A stretch of DNA of 64,000 nucleotides. Source: Prosthecobacter sp. Lineage in GTDB: Bacteria; Verrucomicrobiota; Verrucomicrobiia; Verrucomicrobiales; Verrucomicrobiaceae. Positions 34,790 through 44,258 of this stretch are shown here, piece by piece. The notes under the pieces were generated by a model. That model did not search any database. It saw only the letters and a program-made list of their open reading frames with translations, and had not been told where the DNA came from. Numbering within the stretch: position 1 is the stretch's first letter; every line of letters starts with the position of its first letter. Location of the stretch: contig NZ_JAXMIH010000024.1 of assembly GCF_034366625.1 (NCBI RefSeq), positions 186,001 through 250,000 of the forward strand, read 5' to 3'. The position numbers and the translations under genes were made by a program.

Positions 34790-37563
34790 GGCGTGTTGTC
34801 AGGGACGAGGCGAACTCCGATCACACCGACGCCGTCCGTTAAATCGGTGGTGGTAAGCGAAATCATGTAGGTGAGCGTGACGTACATCGTGCCAGTGCCT
34901 GCCTGCGCGGTGTAGGCGGGGAAATTGAAGGCGGGAACCGCTGGCGGCACGAAGGTAAAGGACGCGCCATTCACCGGATCGAGCGGGTAACCCACTAGGT
35001 TGTTGGCCCCCAGGCGGTCGGAGCGCAACGGCATGTCCACGAGCAACAGTGGCTGCGTTTTGGTCAGCGGAGCAGGCGGCAGTTGTGTGGTGGTTTCCAG
35101 GCTGAAAAACGGCTGAAACCCAGGCAAAATCGCCGTTCCGGCGAGATTGCGCCGCAGCGCGCCACTGCTGAGTTCCGCGCGCGTCAGCACCTGGCCCGTG
35201 GTGCCCGCCGCCGAGCCGCCGACGAAAGCCACATGCGCGATGGCGCGCAGCCCGTTTGCCCCGGCGGGAGGCCACGGTACAAACCCCTCGAAACGTATCG
35301 TGATCGTCTCCGCTCCATTTCCCGTGGGGCGCCCCGCTGTGCTCCACGCGGGCAGCGTGACCGCACCCGGAATGTTCTCATGACTCGCGAAAAGAAGACC
35401 GAAATGACTGCCATGCTCGGCAGTGAGGCTCCACGCATTGCGGCTCACCAGCGGATCGGCCAGCGGCATCGCCGACCAGTTCAAAAAAGGCGGCGTCACC
35501 ACCGGAGTGACCTGAAAACTCGGCGCGGGAGCGCTGGCAAGGATCGGTGGCGGCCGCAAAACACCGCCACGGCGCAGGCTCACCGCAGCAGTCGGCGTGC
35601 CCGCCGGGAACAACGGCAGCAACGAGCCGTTTGCCGCCGTCAGCACATTGCCCGTGGGTCCGAGCGCTGTGACACGCGGCTGGACGTAAAGATAAAGCGC
35701 CTCCGCTGAACCGGGCGCGAGCAGCGCGGCCACCGCCGCACGGTTGATCGGCGGCATCACGACACTCGTGGAGCCGGGAAAACCACCAATCCTTGTCGCC
35801 ATCGGCGTGATCAGCACCGGCGCGGGCTTGTGCGGCAGCACCGCGAACAAATCGACACGCCAGGAGGTAATCTGCGATGTATTGCCCCCCACGGCCCAGT
35901 TCACCGTCACCACATCGCCATCACACACGATCGGTGTCGTGGGTGCGATGCGCACGCCGCTGATGAGCGGCGCGGCAGGCGGTGGCAGCGGGAACAGCAA
36001 CTGCGCCAGCGTATTGAGCAGCGGCAGCAATCCACCACCTCCCGGCGGCGGCAACCCTCCCGGCAAAATGGTGCGGTCCGGTGGCAGCAGCGGCGGCGGT
36101 GGCAGAGGCGGCACACCCGGCCCGGTGACCAGCGGCGGCAGTTTGGGTGGCTCTGGTGGCAAAGGCGTGACCGCAGGCGTTCCGGCAGTTTTCATGCCGG
36201 ATGTCCACACCGGAATCTCCGTTGCGGTGGCCGTCGAGCGCACCAGATCACCCGCTTCATCGAAATGCGCCGCAGGCGTCAGCCACAGCACGGGCAGCGT
36301 CTTCTGATCGTCCGGCTGCTTCTCACTGTCATACACTGGCTGGCCGTCGGCCTCAATCAGCACCCGCTGAAGCTGCGCACGATCGGGAATCTTGTTTGTC
36401 GGTGCGCCGCTGCCGATGACCCCGACTCCGGGCGTGCCCAGTGATTCTTTGGTCAGCGGATTCAGCGCGAGTTCAAAACCGGCCAGTTCAAACATCTGTG
36501 GCTTTGCTTCATCGGCCAAAGGAGCGGATTCAGACGAGAGCAGAAACTTCCGCGACCCGGCCTGAAGGTACACCGGATTCCGCGTGCCCTGCTGCGGCCC
36601 GCTGCCGCCGGTGAGCGTGATGCGCAGGCTTTCCACCATCGTGCCTGCGACAGGAGTGGTTTGAAATTTCTCATCCGACTCCTCATGCCAGGGCGTCGCT
36701 CCCACGACACGTCCGCTCAAGGCGCGCACCAGCGCGTGCTCCGTCTTCAGCACCGCCTTCTCATCCTCGCTCAGCGTGGTCTTGTTCACCTTCGCCTCAT
36801 ACTCCGGCAGCATTTTCATGAGACTTTCGCGGCTGGCGGCCAGCTTCTCCTGCGCGCGCGCATCGACGAGGCCGTTCGCGGCGAAAAGTTTGCCATTCAC
36901 CTCGATGCGGTAGCCCGCCAGCACCCAGTCCGTGCGGCCCTGCGAGGCAAAACCGATGCTCTGTAGATCACCGCACTTCACCCCGGTCAAAAGCTGCTGC
37001 GAGGTGCGCAACGCATCGCTCCCGGCATCGCCGGCCTTCGCCGAAAACTCAAACGTCGCCATCTGTCCCGGCTGAATCGCCGTCATCATGCCTTCAAGCG
37101 ATGACTTGTGCGGAAACGCCGCGAACGACGGCTCCCGCTTCACTCCGCCAAGCGGATAGAGCCGCAGCGGGAAACCAAGACCCAGATGCACATCCACCGG
37201 TTCGCTCAACGCCGCGCCCTCCGTGCCCACCCCGAGCGTGATCTTGATGGAATCCACCACTTCGGCTGGCGGCAGCGATCCCATTTCAAACGGCGTGCGT
37301 GGCAGACCCTCGTGTTTCACCGGCGCCTCCACCTCCTCGCCCGCAGCAGCGGCAGTGGTCGGCGACTGCGACGAAGGTGATGTCACCTTGGCTAGCAACG
37401 AGGGATCGACCTTCGTCAGATACAACGCTCCTGCACCCACGGCACCTCCCAGCACGAGTCCGATGAAGATATTCCCCCAACGTGATGGTGGCTTGGCAGA
37501 AAATGCAGAGTCATCAGGGGAACCGTCGCGCATGGCAATTTCAAGGTTTGAGTCCACCAGCAT
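34786..37563 (-). CDS. Large membrane-anchored proline-rich protein, uncharacterised
   Basis: A 925-residue protein with one N-terminal transmembrane helix (IFIGLVLGGAVGAGALYL, near residues 32-50), so most of it should lie in the periplasm. Two related beta-rich modules begin SIKITLGVGTEGA (about residue 110) and SLRITLTGGSGP (about residue 318). A very proline-rich segment follows (VPPLPPPPLLPPDR), then a C-terminal beta-rich region. I recognise no named family. An alternative ATG at 37533 would shorten it by ten residues. It lies 84 bp downstream of the DUF1501 gene and overlaps the next gene by 4 nt. Confidence 0.7.
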   Translation of the reverse strand: MLVDSNLEIAMRDGSPDDSAFSAKPPSRWGNIFIGLVLGGAVGAGALYLTKVDPSLLAKVTSPSSQSPTTAAAAGEEVEAPVKHEGLPRTPFEMGSLPPAEVVDSIKITLGVGTEGAALSEPVDVHLGLGFPLRLYPLGGVKREPSFAAFPHKSSLEGMMTAIQPGQMATFEFSAKAGDAGSDALRTSQQLLTGVKCGDLQSIGFASQGRTDWVLAGYRIEVNGKLFAANGLVDARAQEKLAASRESLMKMLPEYEAKVNKTTLSEDEKAVLKTEHALVRALSGRVVGATPWHEESDEKFQTTPVAGTMVESLRITLTGGSGPQQGTRNPVYLQAGSRKFLLSSESAPLADEAKPQMFELAGFELALNPLTKESLGTPGVGVIGSGAPTNKIPDRAQLQRVLIEADGQPVYDSEKQPDDQKTLPVLWLTPAAHFDEAGDLVRSTATATEIPVWTSGMKTAGTPAVTPLPPEPPKLPPLVTGPGVPPLPPPPLLPPDRTILPGGLPPPGGGGLLPLLNTLAQLLFPLPPPAAPLISGVRIAPTTPIVCDGDVVTVNWAVGGNTSQITSWRVDLFAVLPHKPAPVLITPMATRIGGFPGSTSVVMPPINRAAVAALLAPGSAEALYLYVQPRVTALGPTGNVLTAANGSLLPLFPAGTPTAAVSLRRGGVLRPPPILASAPAPSFQVTPVVTPPFLNWSAMPLADPLVSRNAWSLTAEHGSHFGLLFASHENIPGAVTLPAWSTAGRPTGNGAETITIRFEGFVPWPPAGANGLRAIAHVAFVGGSAAGTTGQVLTRAELSSGALRRNLAGTAILPGFQPFFSLETTTQLPPAPLTKTQPLLLVDMPLRSDRLGANNLVGYPLDPVNGASFTFVPPAVPAFNFPAYTAQAGTGTMYVTLTYMISLTTTDLTDGVGVIGVRLVPDNTP

Positions 37564-37647
37564 CCACGCAGATCAGCCCGCGTTGAATCAGGCAGATATT
37601 ACCTCCCCGCCTCGCAGGACCGCAATCCCAATCTTAGGCCAGATTCG

Positions 37648-39051
37648 TTACGCCAAAATCCCTTTCGCCACCTCACCACTCACATTCGTCAGGCGGAAAT
37701 TCCTGCCGCCGTAGTTGTAGGTGAGCTTGGTGTGATCGAGGCCGAGCAGATGCAGCATGGTCGCGTGCCAGTCGTGGATGTGCATGGGGTTCAGCGCGGC
37801 TTTGTAGCCGGTTTCATCGGTGGCACCGTAAGTGATGCCGCCTTTCACGCCGCCACCCGCCATCCAGATGGAGTAGCCTTTGTGATTGTGATCGCGACCG
37901 TCCTCGCTTTGCGCATACGGCGTGCGGCCGAACTCGCCGGCCCAGACGACGAGCGTGTCCTTCAACATGCCGCGTGCTTTCAAATCGGTGAGCAGCGCCG
38001 CGATGGGCTGATCCGTGGCCGCGCAATTCGTGGCGAGGAGTTCGCGCAGGCGATTGTGGTGGTCCCAGTTGCCCGGCGAGGCGATTTCGATGAAACGCAC
38101 GCCCGCTTCGGCCATGCGCCGTGCCAGCAGGCACTGCCGCGCGAACTGATCTTTTCCCTGGCCGATGCCGTAGAGTTTCAGGATGTGCTCCGGCTCGCTA
38201 CGCAGGTCGAGCACGTTGGGAACTTCGCTCTGCATGCGAAACGCGAGTTCAAAGGACTGGATGGCACCTTCGATCTCAGGATGAAAGCCATCGCGATCCA
38301 GCTTCCGCTCGTTCAAACCGCGAATGAGGTCGATCTGCGCGCGCTGAAGGTCGCGTGGCACGTTTTTGTTGTCGATGTTCTTCATCGGCGGTCCGGGAGC
38401 CACGTCCTTCTTCAACAAGGCTGCATACAGCTCCGGCAACTGACTGCCGCCGAGTTTCGTGCCCTGGCAGATCGCGGGCAAAAACGCGCTGCCGTAGTTT
38501 TGAGCGCCACCATTGTCCGCCGGTGGATTCAGTGTGATGAAGCCCGGCAGATTCTCATTCTCAGTGCCGAGGCCATACAGCGTCCACGCACCAATCGAAG
38601 GCCGCACGAACTGAAAACTGCCCGTGTGCATCTGCCCGAAAGCCTGCGCGTGATTCGGCAAGTCGGTGTGCATTGAGTTGATGATGCACAGGTCGTCCGC
38701 ATGCTTCGCCAGCTTCGGATACAGCGTCGTCATCCACTGTCCCGACTTCCCATATTGCGCAAACGGATGCACCGGCCCAAACAGCTTCGCGCCTGATGAA
38801 TCACGGCCCAAACTCGCCGTCTTGCCATTTCGGGCGATCAACTCCGGCTTGTAATCAAAGAGGTCCACATGCGACGGCCCGCCGCGCATCGTCAGAAAGA
38901 TCACCCGCTTCGCCCGGGGTGCAAAATGCGGTTCTTTGGCGGCCAGACCGCCCTTGGCTGCGGCCTGTTGGGCCAAGGCTGAAAAAGCGAGCCAGCCTAT
39001 TCCCGACGACATCGTCGTCAGCATTTCGCGTCGTGAATGGATCGTATTCAT
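37648..39051 (-). CDS. DUF1501 family protein
   Basis: A 467-residue exported protein. The N-terminus HSRREMLTTMSSGIGWLAF is a twin-arginine-type signal. Conserved alkaline-phosphatase-superfamily features follow: RVIFLTMRGGPSHVDLFDYKP, WAGEFGRTPYAQ and RDHNHKGYSIWMAGGGVKGG. DUF1501 proteins are common in Planctomycetes and Verrucomicrobia, usually next to PSCyt1/DUF1549/DUF1553 proteins, as here. They are proposed to act in breakdown of sulfated or complex organic material, but no activity is established. Its start overlaps the stop of the upstream propeller gene by 4 nt. Confidence 0.9.
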   Translation of the reverse strand: MNTIHSRREMLTTMSSGIGWLAFSALAQQAAAKGGLAAKEPHFAPRAKRVIFLTMRGGPSHVDLFDYKPELIARNGKTASLGRDSSGAKLFGPVHPFAQYGKSGQWMTTLYPKLAKHADDLCIINSMHTDLPNHAQAFGQMHTGSFQFVRPSIGAWTLYGLGTENENLPGFITLNPPADNGGAQNYGSAFLPAICQGTKLGGSQLPELYAALLKKDVAPGPPMKNIDNKNVPRDLQRAQIDLIRGLNERKLDRDGFHPEIEGAIQSFELAFRMQSEVPNVLDLRSEPEHILKLYGIGQGKDQFARQCLLARRMAEAGVRFIEIASPGNWDHHNRLRELLATNCAATDQPIAALLTDLKARGMLKDTLVVWAGEFGRTPYAQSEDGRDHNHKGYSIWMAGGGVKGGITYGATDETGYKAALNPMHIHDWHATMLHLLGLDHTKLTYNYGGRNFRLTNVSGEVAKGILA

Positions 39052-40430
39052 GGTTTGAGTCCTGCGGGTTTTAGCTTGGGATCATCCAGGTCCAGCCGAT
39101 AGAGGATCTGGTTATAGTCGTAACGCGGCGTGGGATGCGCGTGCTTGGCAAACTCCTTGGTGTAGGTGCCTTCAAAAAAGAGTACCGGCGAGCCGTCAGG
39201 AGTGAACTCGGGATGAATGCGCGGGTTGTAGAAGGTGTAGTTGTCATGCGTGAGGATCTTCACGGCAGGCCCCCATGGACCTGTGGGCGCATCAGTCTCG
39301 GCATACCAGAGCTCACCGAAGACTGAGGGCTTGCCGAAGTTCTCCATGAATACGGTGACCCAGCGTTTGCGGAAGGCATTCCAGGCAATCGATCCAGTGT
39401 GAGGTTTGACCGTGCCGCCATCTGCCGATGCGAGCGTCGTCTGCGGCTTCAGCGCTTCCCAGGTGTTCGAGTCCTGCCATGCTTCAAAGGTGGCGGGGCA
39501 GCGCAGCGTCGGCAGCGGATTGCCAAACAGCACCCATTCTTTGCCTTGTTCGTCTTTCCACAGCGCGGGGTGACCTTCCGGCATCGGCGGCTGTTTTGGA
39601 GCGGCGGCGGATTTCGTCCAAAGCACGCGCAGCAGGTCAAAGCGGCTCGTGTCGTCATTCCACACACACAGGCCGGACTCATAGGCATCCAGGGGCGGCT
39701 TGATCTTCACATAGGAGCCGACGAGTCGCGACGTGCCGTTTTTATCGGGCAAGCTGACATAAGCGGTGACCCATGTCGGACCGCTGCCGGGCATCTTGGC
39801 CACGCCACGCACCTTGCCCTTGTCGTCGGTGAAGTAGTCGAGCTTCAAACGCAGCGGCGGCTCCAGCGAGGCGAGCGGCTGCATCGCCGTGGTGGCGCTG
39901 CTCATGTCGAAGATGCCGAGTGGATAGCAAGGCATCTGGGTATCGCCCCAGGCCCAGAACAAGCGGCCGCGATGCACGGCGTTTTGCACGCTGTCGGAGC
40001 CGTGAATGCCCGAGTCCTTCCAGTCCAGCTCGCTGCCGAGTTTCTGGCTTTCTGCAAACAATCCCGCGCCGGTCAGGCGGCCGATGCGGCGTGCGATGTT
40101 CGTGCGCGTCACCTCCACACGCAGCGTTTTGCCAGGTTCCGGAGTCAAACGCACGCCGCGCATGCCAAAACCATCCTTCGGCACCTCGTAGCCGTGGCCG
40201 ATGACATCAAACCATGTCAAACTCCCCATCAGCTCCGGCGCGTCGAAGGCGATGACGCCTGCGTTGTCGGTGATGAAACGCAAATGATGTGTCGTGCGCA
40301 GCTCGATGAGCGGCACGGGCCACCCGCTGCCTTTCTCCACCACCTCGATGCGGCAGAGAGACGGTGAATCCGCGGCTGCAATGAACGAGGTCAGCAGCAG
40401 GCAGGTGAAAATGGAAAGGCGTGAACTCAT
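39048..40430 (-). CDS. Secreted beta-propeller-like protein (DUF4185/glycosyl hydrolase-like)
   Basis: A 460-residue protein with a signal peptide (SIFTCLLLTSFIAAADSP). After an N-terminal beta domain it shows propeller blade features: HRGRLFWAWGDTQM, RWVTVFMENFGKPSVFGELWYAE and GPWGPAVKILTHDNYTFYNP. These resemble five-bladed glycosyl hydrolase propellers and DUF4185 proteins. A role in binding or cutting glycans outside the cytoplasm is possible. It sits between the PSCyt1 and DUF1501 genes, with gaps of 7 nt and an overlap of 4 nt. A start at 40478 is possible but would lose the clean signal peptide. Confidence 0.7.
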   Translation of the reverse strand: MSSRLSIFTCLLLTSFIAAADSPSLCRIEVVEKGSGWPVPLIELRTTHHLRFITDNAGVIAFDAPELMGSLTWFDVIGHGYEVPKDGFGMRGVRLTPEPGKTLRVEVTRTNIARRIGRLTGAGLFAESQKLGSELDWKDSGIHGSDSVQNAVHRGRLFWAWGDTQMPCYPLGIFDMSSATTAMQPLASLEPPLRLKLDYFTDDKGKVRGVAKMPGSGPTWVTAYVSLPDKNGTSRLVGSYVKIKPPLDAYESGLCVWNDDTSRFDLLRVLWTKSAAAPKQPPMPEGHPALWKDEQGKEWVLFGNPLPTLRCPATFEAWQDSNTWEALKPQTTLASADGGTVKPHTGSIAWNAFRKRWVTVFMENFGKPSVFGELWYAETDAPTGPWGPAVKILTHDNYTFYNPRIHPEFTPDGSPVLFFEGTYTKEFAKHAHPTPRYDYNQILYRLDLDDPKLKPAGLKP

Positions 40431-40437
40431 GACAGGA

Positions 40438-42816
40438 TCAATCCGCAAAGCGGAACTCCGCGCTCGACAGCAGCGCATGGCAATAGGCCGTCATGAGCTT
40501 TGTTTCGTCGCCAGCAGCGGTTTGGAAGAAGGACTCGGCGAGTTGCTGTTCTTTAGCATCGGGGGCCCGATTGAAACACAGTGCGAAGGCACGACGGATA
40601 CGCTCTGGTAGATTGAGCTTCTCCTTCATCACACGCTGGGCCAATGCGGCGGCTTGCTCCTGCACGAAGGGGCCGTTCATGAGGTAGAGGGCTTGCAGCG
40701 GCACGTTCGTCACATCACGATCGCCGGTGACGAGATTCGGATTCGCCACATCGAACTGCTCCAGCACGTCGGGCAGGTTGTCGCGGAGCACGGGCAGGTA
40801 AATCGAGCGGCGCTTCGAGCCATCGAGGTCCGGCGGCAGTTTGGTGTTGAAGCCGATCAACGACACCGACTGCCCATCCAGTTCCGCCACGAGCGATCCT
40901 GGTCTGCGGGACGTGTCGAGCAAGCCGGAGACAGCGAGCATCGAGTCTCGGATCACCTCGGCATCGAGGCGTCGTTTGGGGGCACGCCAAAGCAGCCGGT
41001 TGTCGGGATCTTTCTCGAAAGCATCCGTACGATGCGTCGAAGCCTGCCGATAAGTCTTGGAGAACACGATTTCTCGGATCAGCGACTTCACCGACCAGCC
41101 GCTGTCCATGAACTTGATCGCGAGATGATCCAGCAGCTCCGGGTGGCTCGAACGCTCGCCACTGAAGCCAAAATTATCCACCGTGCGCACCAATCCCGCG
41201 CCAAACAGATGACGCCACACACGATTCGCCATCACGCGGGCGGTGAGCGGGTTATCGCGGCTGGTGAGCCACTGCGCGAATTCGAGGCGGCCGCTTTGCT
41301 GCTTCGACACGCTGCCTTTAACTTCAATCACACGCGGAAAACCACGCGGCACCGCCTTCACTGGATGCGCGATCTCACCACGAACATAGAGCTGCGAGTC
41401 CTGGATGCGTTTCGCGTCCTGGACCCCCATGCACAGCGGCAGTGCGCGGCCTTGGTCATCCACTGTTTCGAGCTGGCCTTCGAGCCCGCCGCGCGTCCAC
41501 AGGATGCCGATGGCGATGCGCAGCATCTCGTAAAACTCGCCGCTGATGTCGCGGCCCTCCAACTTCGCCTTCAGCGCGTAGGCCTGCTGGTCCTTCTCCT
41601 TTTGATTGAGCTTCGCCAGGTCGCTCTTGAGCTGCTTCACACGCTCTGCGGACACCGGACGGTTCGGGATGATTTGTCCGGGCACTTCCGGCAGGCGGAT
41701 GAGATGGCCGTGGTTGTTGTTCTCGGAGTCGATCCAGTTGCCGTAAAAAGTCTGCGTGCTTTTGAAAATGCCCGCCAGCGCATAGTAGTCCTCCATGCTG
41801 AACGGCTCCGTCTTGTGATCATGGCAGCGTGCACAGGCCACTGAACTTGCCATCACCGCGCGTGTCACGGTGTCGAGCTGCTCATCGGCCACATCAGCGG
41901 CAAACTGCGCTTTGTTCTGTTCATTCAATCCCTTCGGACCAAAGGCGAGAAATCCCGTCGCGACGAGTAGGCGTGCGCGCTCGGCATCATCCTTCGCGGT
42001 CAGAAGATCGCCCGCGATCTGCTCGGTGATGAAGCGGTCAAACGGCACGTCTGCATTCACAGCATCGATGACGTAGTCGCGATACCGCCATGCATGCGGG
42101 AAGGTCAGATTCGACTCACGCCCGTTCGACTCCGCAAACCGCGCCACATCCAGCCAGTGACGGCCCCAGCGCTCGCCAAAGCGCGGGCTTTTCAAAAGCT
42201 CGTCCACAGTCGCCTCCAGCTTATCCATCGAAAACGCCTTCACCTCCTTCGGAGTCGGCGGCAGGCCGATCAGGTCAAAATACAGCCTGCGCAGCAGCGC
42301 CACCGGTTCCGCCTCCGGCGCAGAAACCAGCCCGTCTTCCTTCAGCTTCGCCTGAATGAAGCCATCAATGCTCCCGGCAACCTGTTTTGGTTTTTGATAG
42401 CTCCAAAACTTTCTCCCAGCTTCCAAATCCACCGGCGGACGCTCCGCCACTTTCACCGCTGACTCACGCGGATCAGCAGCACCCGCTTTGATCCACGTTT
42501 CAAAGTCCGCGATGACCGATGGAGGCAACTGCGGCTCCTTCGGCGGCATTTCGAGATCAGGATCGCTGTGCTTGATCGCGGTGAGCAGCAGGCTTTTCGC
42601 CGCATCGCCCGGCACGACCGCCGGTCCTGTCTCGCCGCCTTCGCGGATGCCGTGTTTCGTGTCGAGCATCAGTCCGCCCTTCGATTTACCGGACTCAGCG
42701 GAGTGGCATTCGTAGCAGTGCTTCACGAGCACCGGGCGGATCTTCGATTCAAAGAAGGCTGTGTCGGCGGCATGAAGACTGCTGGCCACGAGCAGAAATG
42801 AAAGGGTGTGTTTCAT
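40438..42816 (-). CDS. PSCyt1/DUF1549/DUF1553 protein (Planctomycete-type cytochrome)
   Basis: A 792-residue secreted protein. After the signal peptide (MKHTLSFLLVASSLHAA) comes a PSCyt1 domain with the heme-binding CYECH at residues 34-38 and a distal Met region (LEMPPKEPQLPPS). A DUF1549 domain follows (RRLYFDLIGLPPTPKEV, near residue 168). Next comes CARCHDHKTEPFSMEDYYA, a second CxxCH site, then a DUF1553 domain (NPLTARVMANRVWRHLFGAG, near residue 515). Two CxxCH motifs suggest two covalent hemes. The family is abundant in Planctomycetes and Verrucomicrobia and usually neighbours DUF1501 genes. It overlaps the upstream lipoprotein gene by 4 nt. Confidence 0.92.
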   Translation of the reverse strand: MKHTLSFLLVASSLHAADTAFFESKIRPVLVKHCYECHSAESGKSKGGLMLDTKHGIREGGETGPAVVPGDAAKSLLLTAIKHSDPDLEMPPKEPQLPPSVIADFETWIKAGAADPRESAVKVAERPPVDLEAGRKFWSYQKPKQVAGSIDGFIQAKLKEDGLVSAPEAEPVALLRRLYFDLIGLPPTPKEVKAFSMDKLEATVDELLKSPRFGERWGRHWLDVARFAESNGRESNLTFPHAWRYRDYVIDAVNADVPFDRFITEQIAGDLLTAKDDAERARLLVATGFLAFGPKGLNEQNKAQFAADVADEQLDTVTRAVMASSVACARCHDHKTEPFSMEDYYALAGIFKSTQTFYGNWIDSENNNHGHLIRLPEVPGQIIPNRPVSAERVKQLKSDLAKLNQKEKDQQAYALKAKLEGRDISGEFYEMLRIAIGILWTRGGLEGQLETVDDQGRALPLCMGVQDAKRIQDSQLYVRGEIAHPVKAVPRGFPRVIEVKGSVSKQQSGRLEFAQWLTSRDNPLTARVMANRVWRHLFGAGLVRTVDNFGFSGERSSHPELLDHLAIKFMDSGWSVKSLIREIVFSKTYRQASTHRTDAFEKDPDNRLLWRAPKRRLDAEVIRDSMLAVSGLLDTSRRPGSLVAELDGQSVSLIGFNTKLPPDLDGSKRRSIYLPVLRDNLPDVLEQFDVANPNLVTGDRDVTNVPLQALYLMNGPFVQEQAAALAQRVMKEKLNLPERIRRAFALCFNRAPDAKEQQLAESFFQTAAGDETKLMTAYCHALLSSAEFRFAD

Positions 42817-44258
42817 CGGGTGGAATCAGGTTTGGAGATCGGGGAGGAGTTCGTGGTGCTATCGCTCTTTTGCTCCAGCCACTTTGCGGTTTTGGTTTTC
42901 GACCAGGATTCGCTGATGCAGCGCAGGGGCTTGCCTTCGCTCCACAGCATCCATGCGGGCGCGCCTTCGTGCAGCGCGGCGAAGGTCAATTCAGTGGCGG
43001 ATTTCCACGCGGGCATGGTGCGGCACTGCCAGCGCGGATGCGGTGGCGAGATGATCTGCGTTTTGCCCGTGTCGATCTCGACCACGGCCACGGCATCAGT
43101 CTCGCTCTCGACGACCGCGACGTGTTTGCCATCCGGCGAGGCGATGAAGAAGCCGAGATTCACCGGCAGATCACCCGGCGCGGTCGGGACCGGTGTCACC
43201 GCGCTGCCATCGGCGGCGATGACATACAATCGCGGTGCCAGCTCCGGCCCCGTGCCCGTCGCGGGCAACGTGACCGGCTGGCTGGCGAAAAGCACGCGTC
43301 CGTCCGCCAGCACCTGCACCACCGGACGGTTCAGCGTGATCGCCGTGGCCAGCGTGGCCGGCTTGCCCGGTTTGGTGAACGTTCCATTTTCCTCGATGAC
43401 AGTGAGGCGATGAATGCTTTGCAGTTTTTCTCCCTCGCCACCGAGCGGTGCCATAAAGACCAGCGCGCGACCGTCCGGCGTCCAGTCAAACGCACCGTTC
43501 ACCTGACGTGCGACCGTCTGCTCCGCACCATCATCGAGCGTGATGACCTCCAACGCCACGCTCTCTCCATCCTCGTCGAGACGCAGAAACGCGAGCGCGT
43601 CATGCTTCGGCGACATGCGCGGCATCAAAGCCGGCCGCAGCAGGCTGCGAGTGAGCGATTTCGAGTCAATAAACTCTGTATCACCCAGTTTGAAGACACA
43701 CAGCTCGCTGATTTCGTAACCCGTGCCGGATTTCTTGAACGATGAGGCCAGTTCGCCTCCCTTCGGCAGGGCGAGGAGCAGCTTCTCGACACGCTCCGGC
43801 TCTTGCTCGAATTTCCGCCGTATCGCGTGTGCAAAACGAGTCATTTGCTCCTCCGACAGGCCGGAGATCATATCTTCGAGCGTCTTCGCCTGATCACCGA
43901 GACTCGCCGCCGCCTCCAGCAACGGGATGACCAACGGCAGCAGCATCTCCACCGAGCGAATCTCCTCCACCGGGATCAAGCCGCGCAGTTCATCCCACTT
44001 TGCGACCACCCGCGTGCGTTGCGCCACGAAACCGCTCCCATCGCGCAACCAGCTCACGCTTTTGAACAGGGATCCTTCCATCGAGAGGTTAAGCGCACGC
44101 CCGCGATGTCCGTCCACCGTCGCGAGATGCACGCTGTCTCCTGCGGCGACCACCGCGACGTCTCCCTGCGGTGACCACCACACACGCTCCTCCGGCAGAC
44201 AGCCGGGGAGAAGCAGAGCGGTCAGCGCGAGGGCAAAAAAGACGCGTTTCGAGTTCAT
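42813..44258 (-). CDS. TolB/WD40-like beta-propeller lipoprotein
   Basis: A 481-residue lipoprotein. The lipobox is LLPGC with the lipidated Cys at residue 20, so it should be membrane-anchored outside the cytoplasm. Repeated blade-like segments such as GAFDWTPDGRALVFMAPL, FFIASPDGKHVAVVESE and MPRMSPKHDALAFLRLDE match TolB/PD40 propeller repeats. Between them lies a helical stretch of about 110 residues (from about 85). Position between an anti-sigma-like gene and the PSCyt1 gene suggests a scaffold or sensor for the operon. Overlaps both neighbours by 4 nt. Confidence 0.75.
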   Translation of the reverse strand: MNSKRVFFALALTALLLPGCLPEERVWWSPQGDVAVVAAGDSVHLATVDGHRGRALNLSMEGSLFKSVSWLRDGSGFVAQRTRVVAKWDELRGLIPVEEIRSVEMLLPLVIPLLEAAASLGDQAKTLEDMISGLSEEQMTRFAHAIRRKFEQEPERVEKLLLALPKGGELASSFKKSGTGYEISELCVFKLGDTEFIDSKSLTRSLLRPALMPRMSPKHDALAFLRLDEDGESVALEVITLDDGAEQTVARQVNGAFDWTPDGRALVFMAPLGGEGEKLQSIHRLTVIEENGTFTKPGKPATLATAITLNRPVVQVLADGRVLFASQPVTLPATGTGPELAPRLYVIAADGSAVTPVPTAPGDLPVNLGFFIASPDGKHVAVVESETDAVAVVEIDTGKTQIISPPHPRWQCRTMPAWKSATELTFAALHEGAPAWMLWSEGKPLRCISESWSKTKTAKWLEQKSDSTTNSSPISKPDSTR

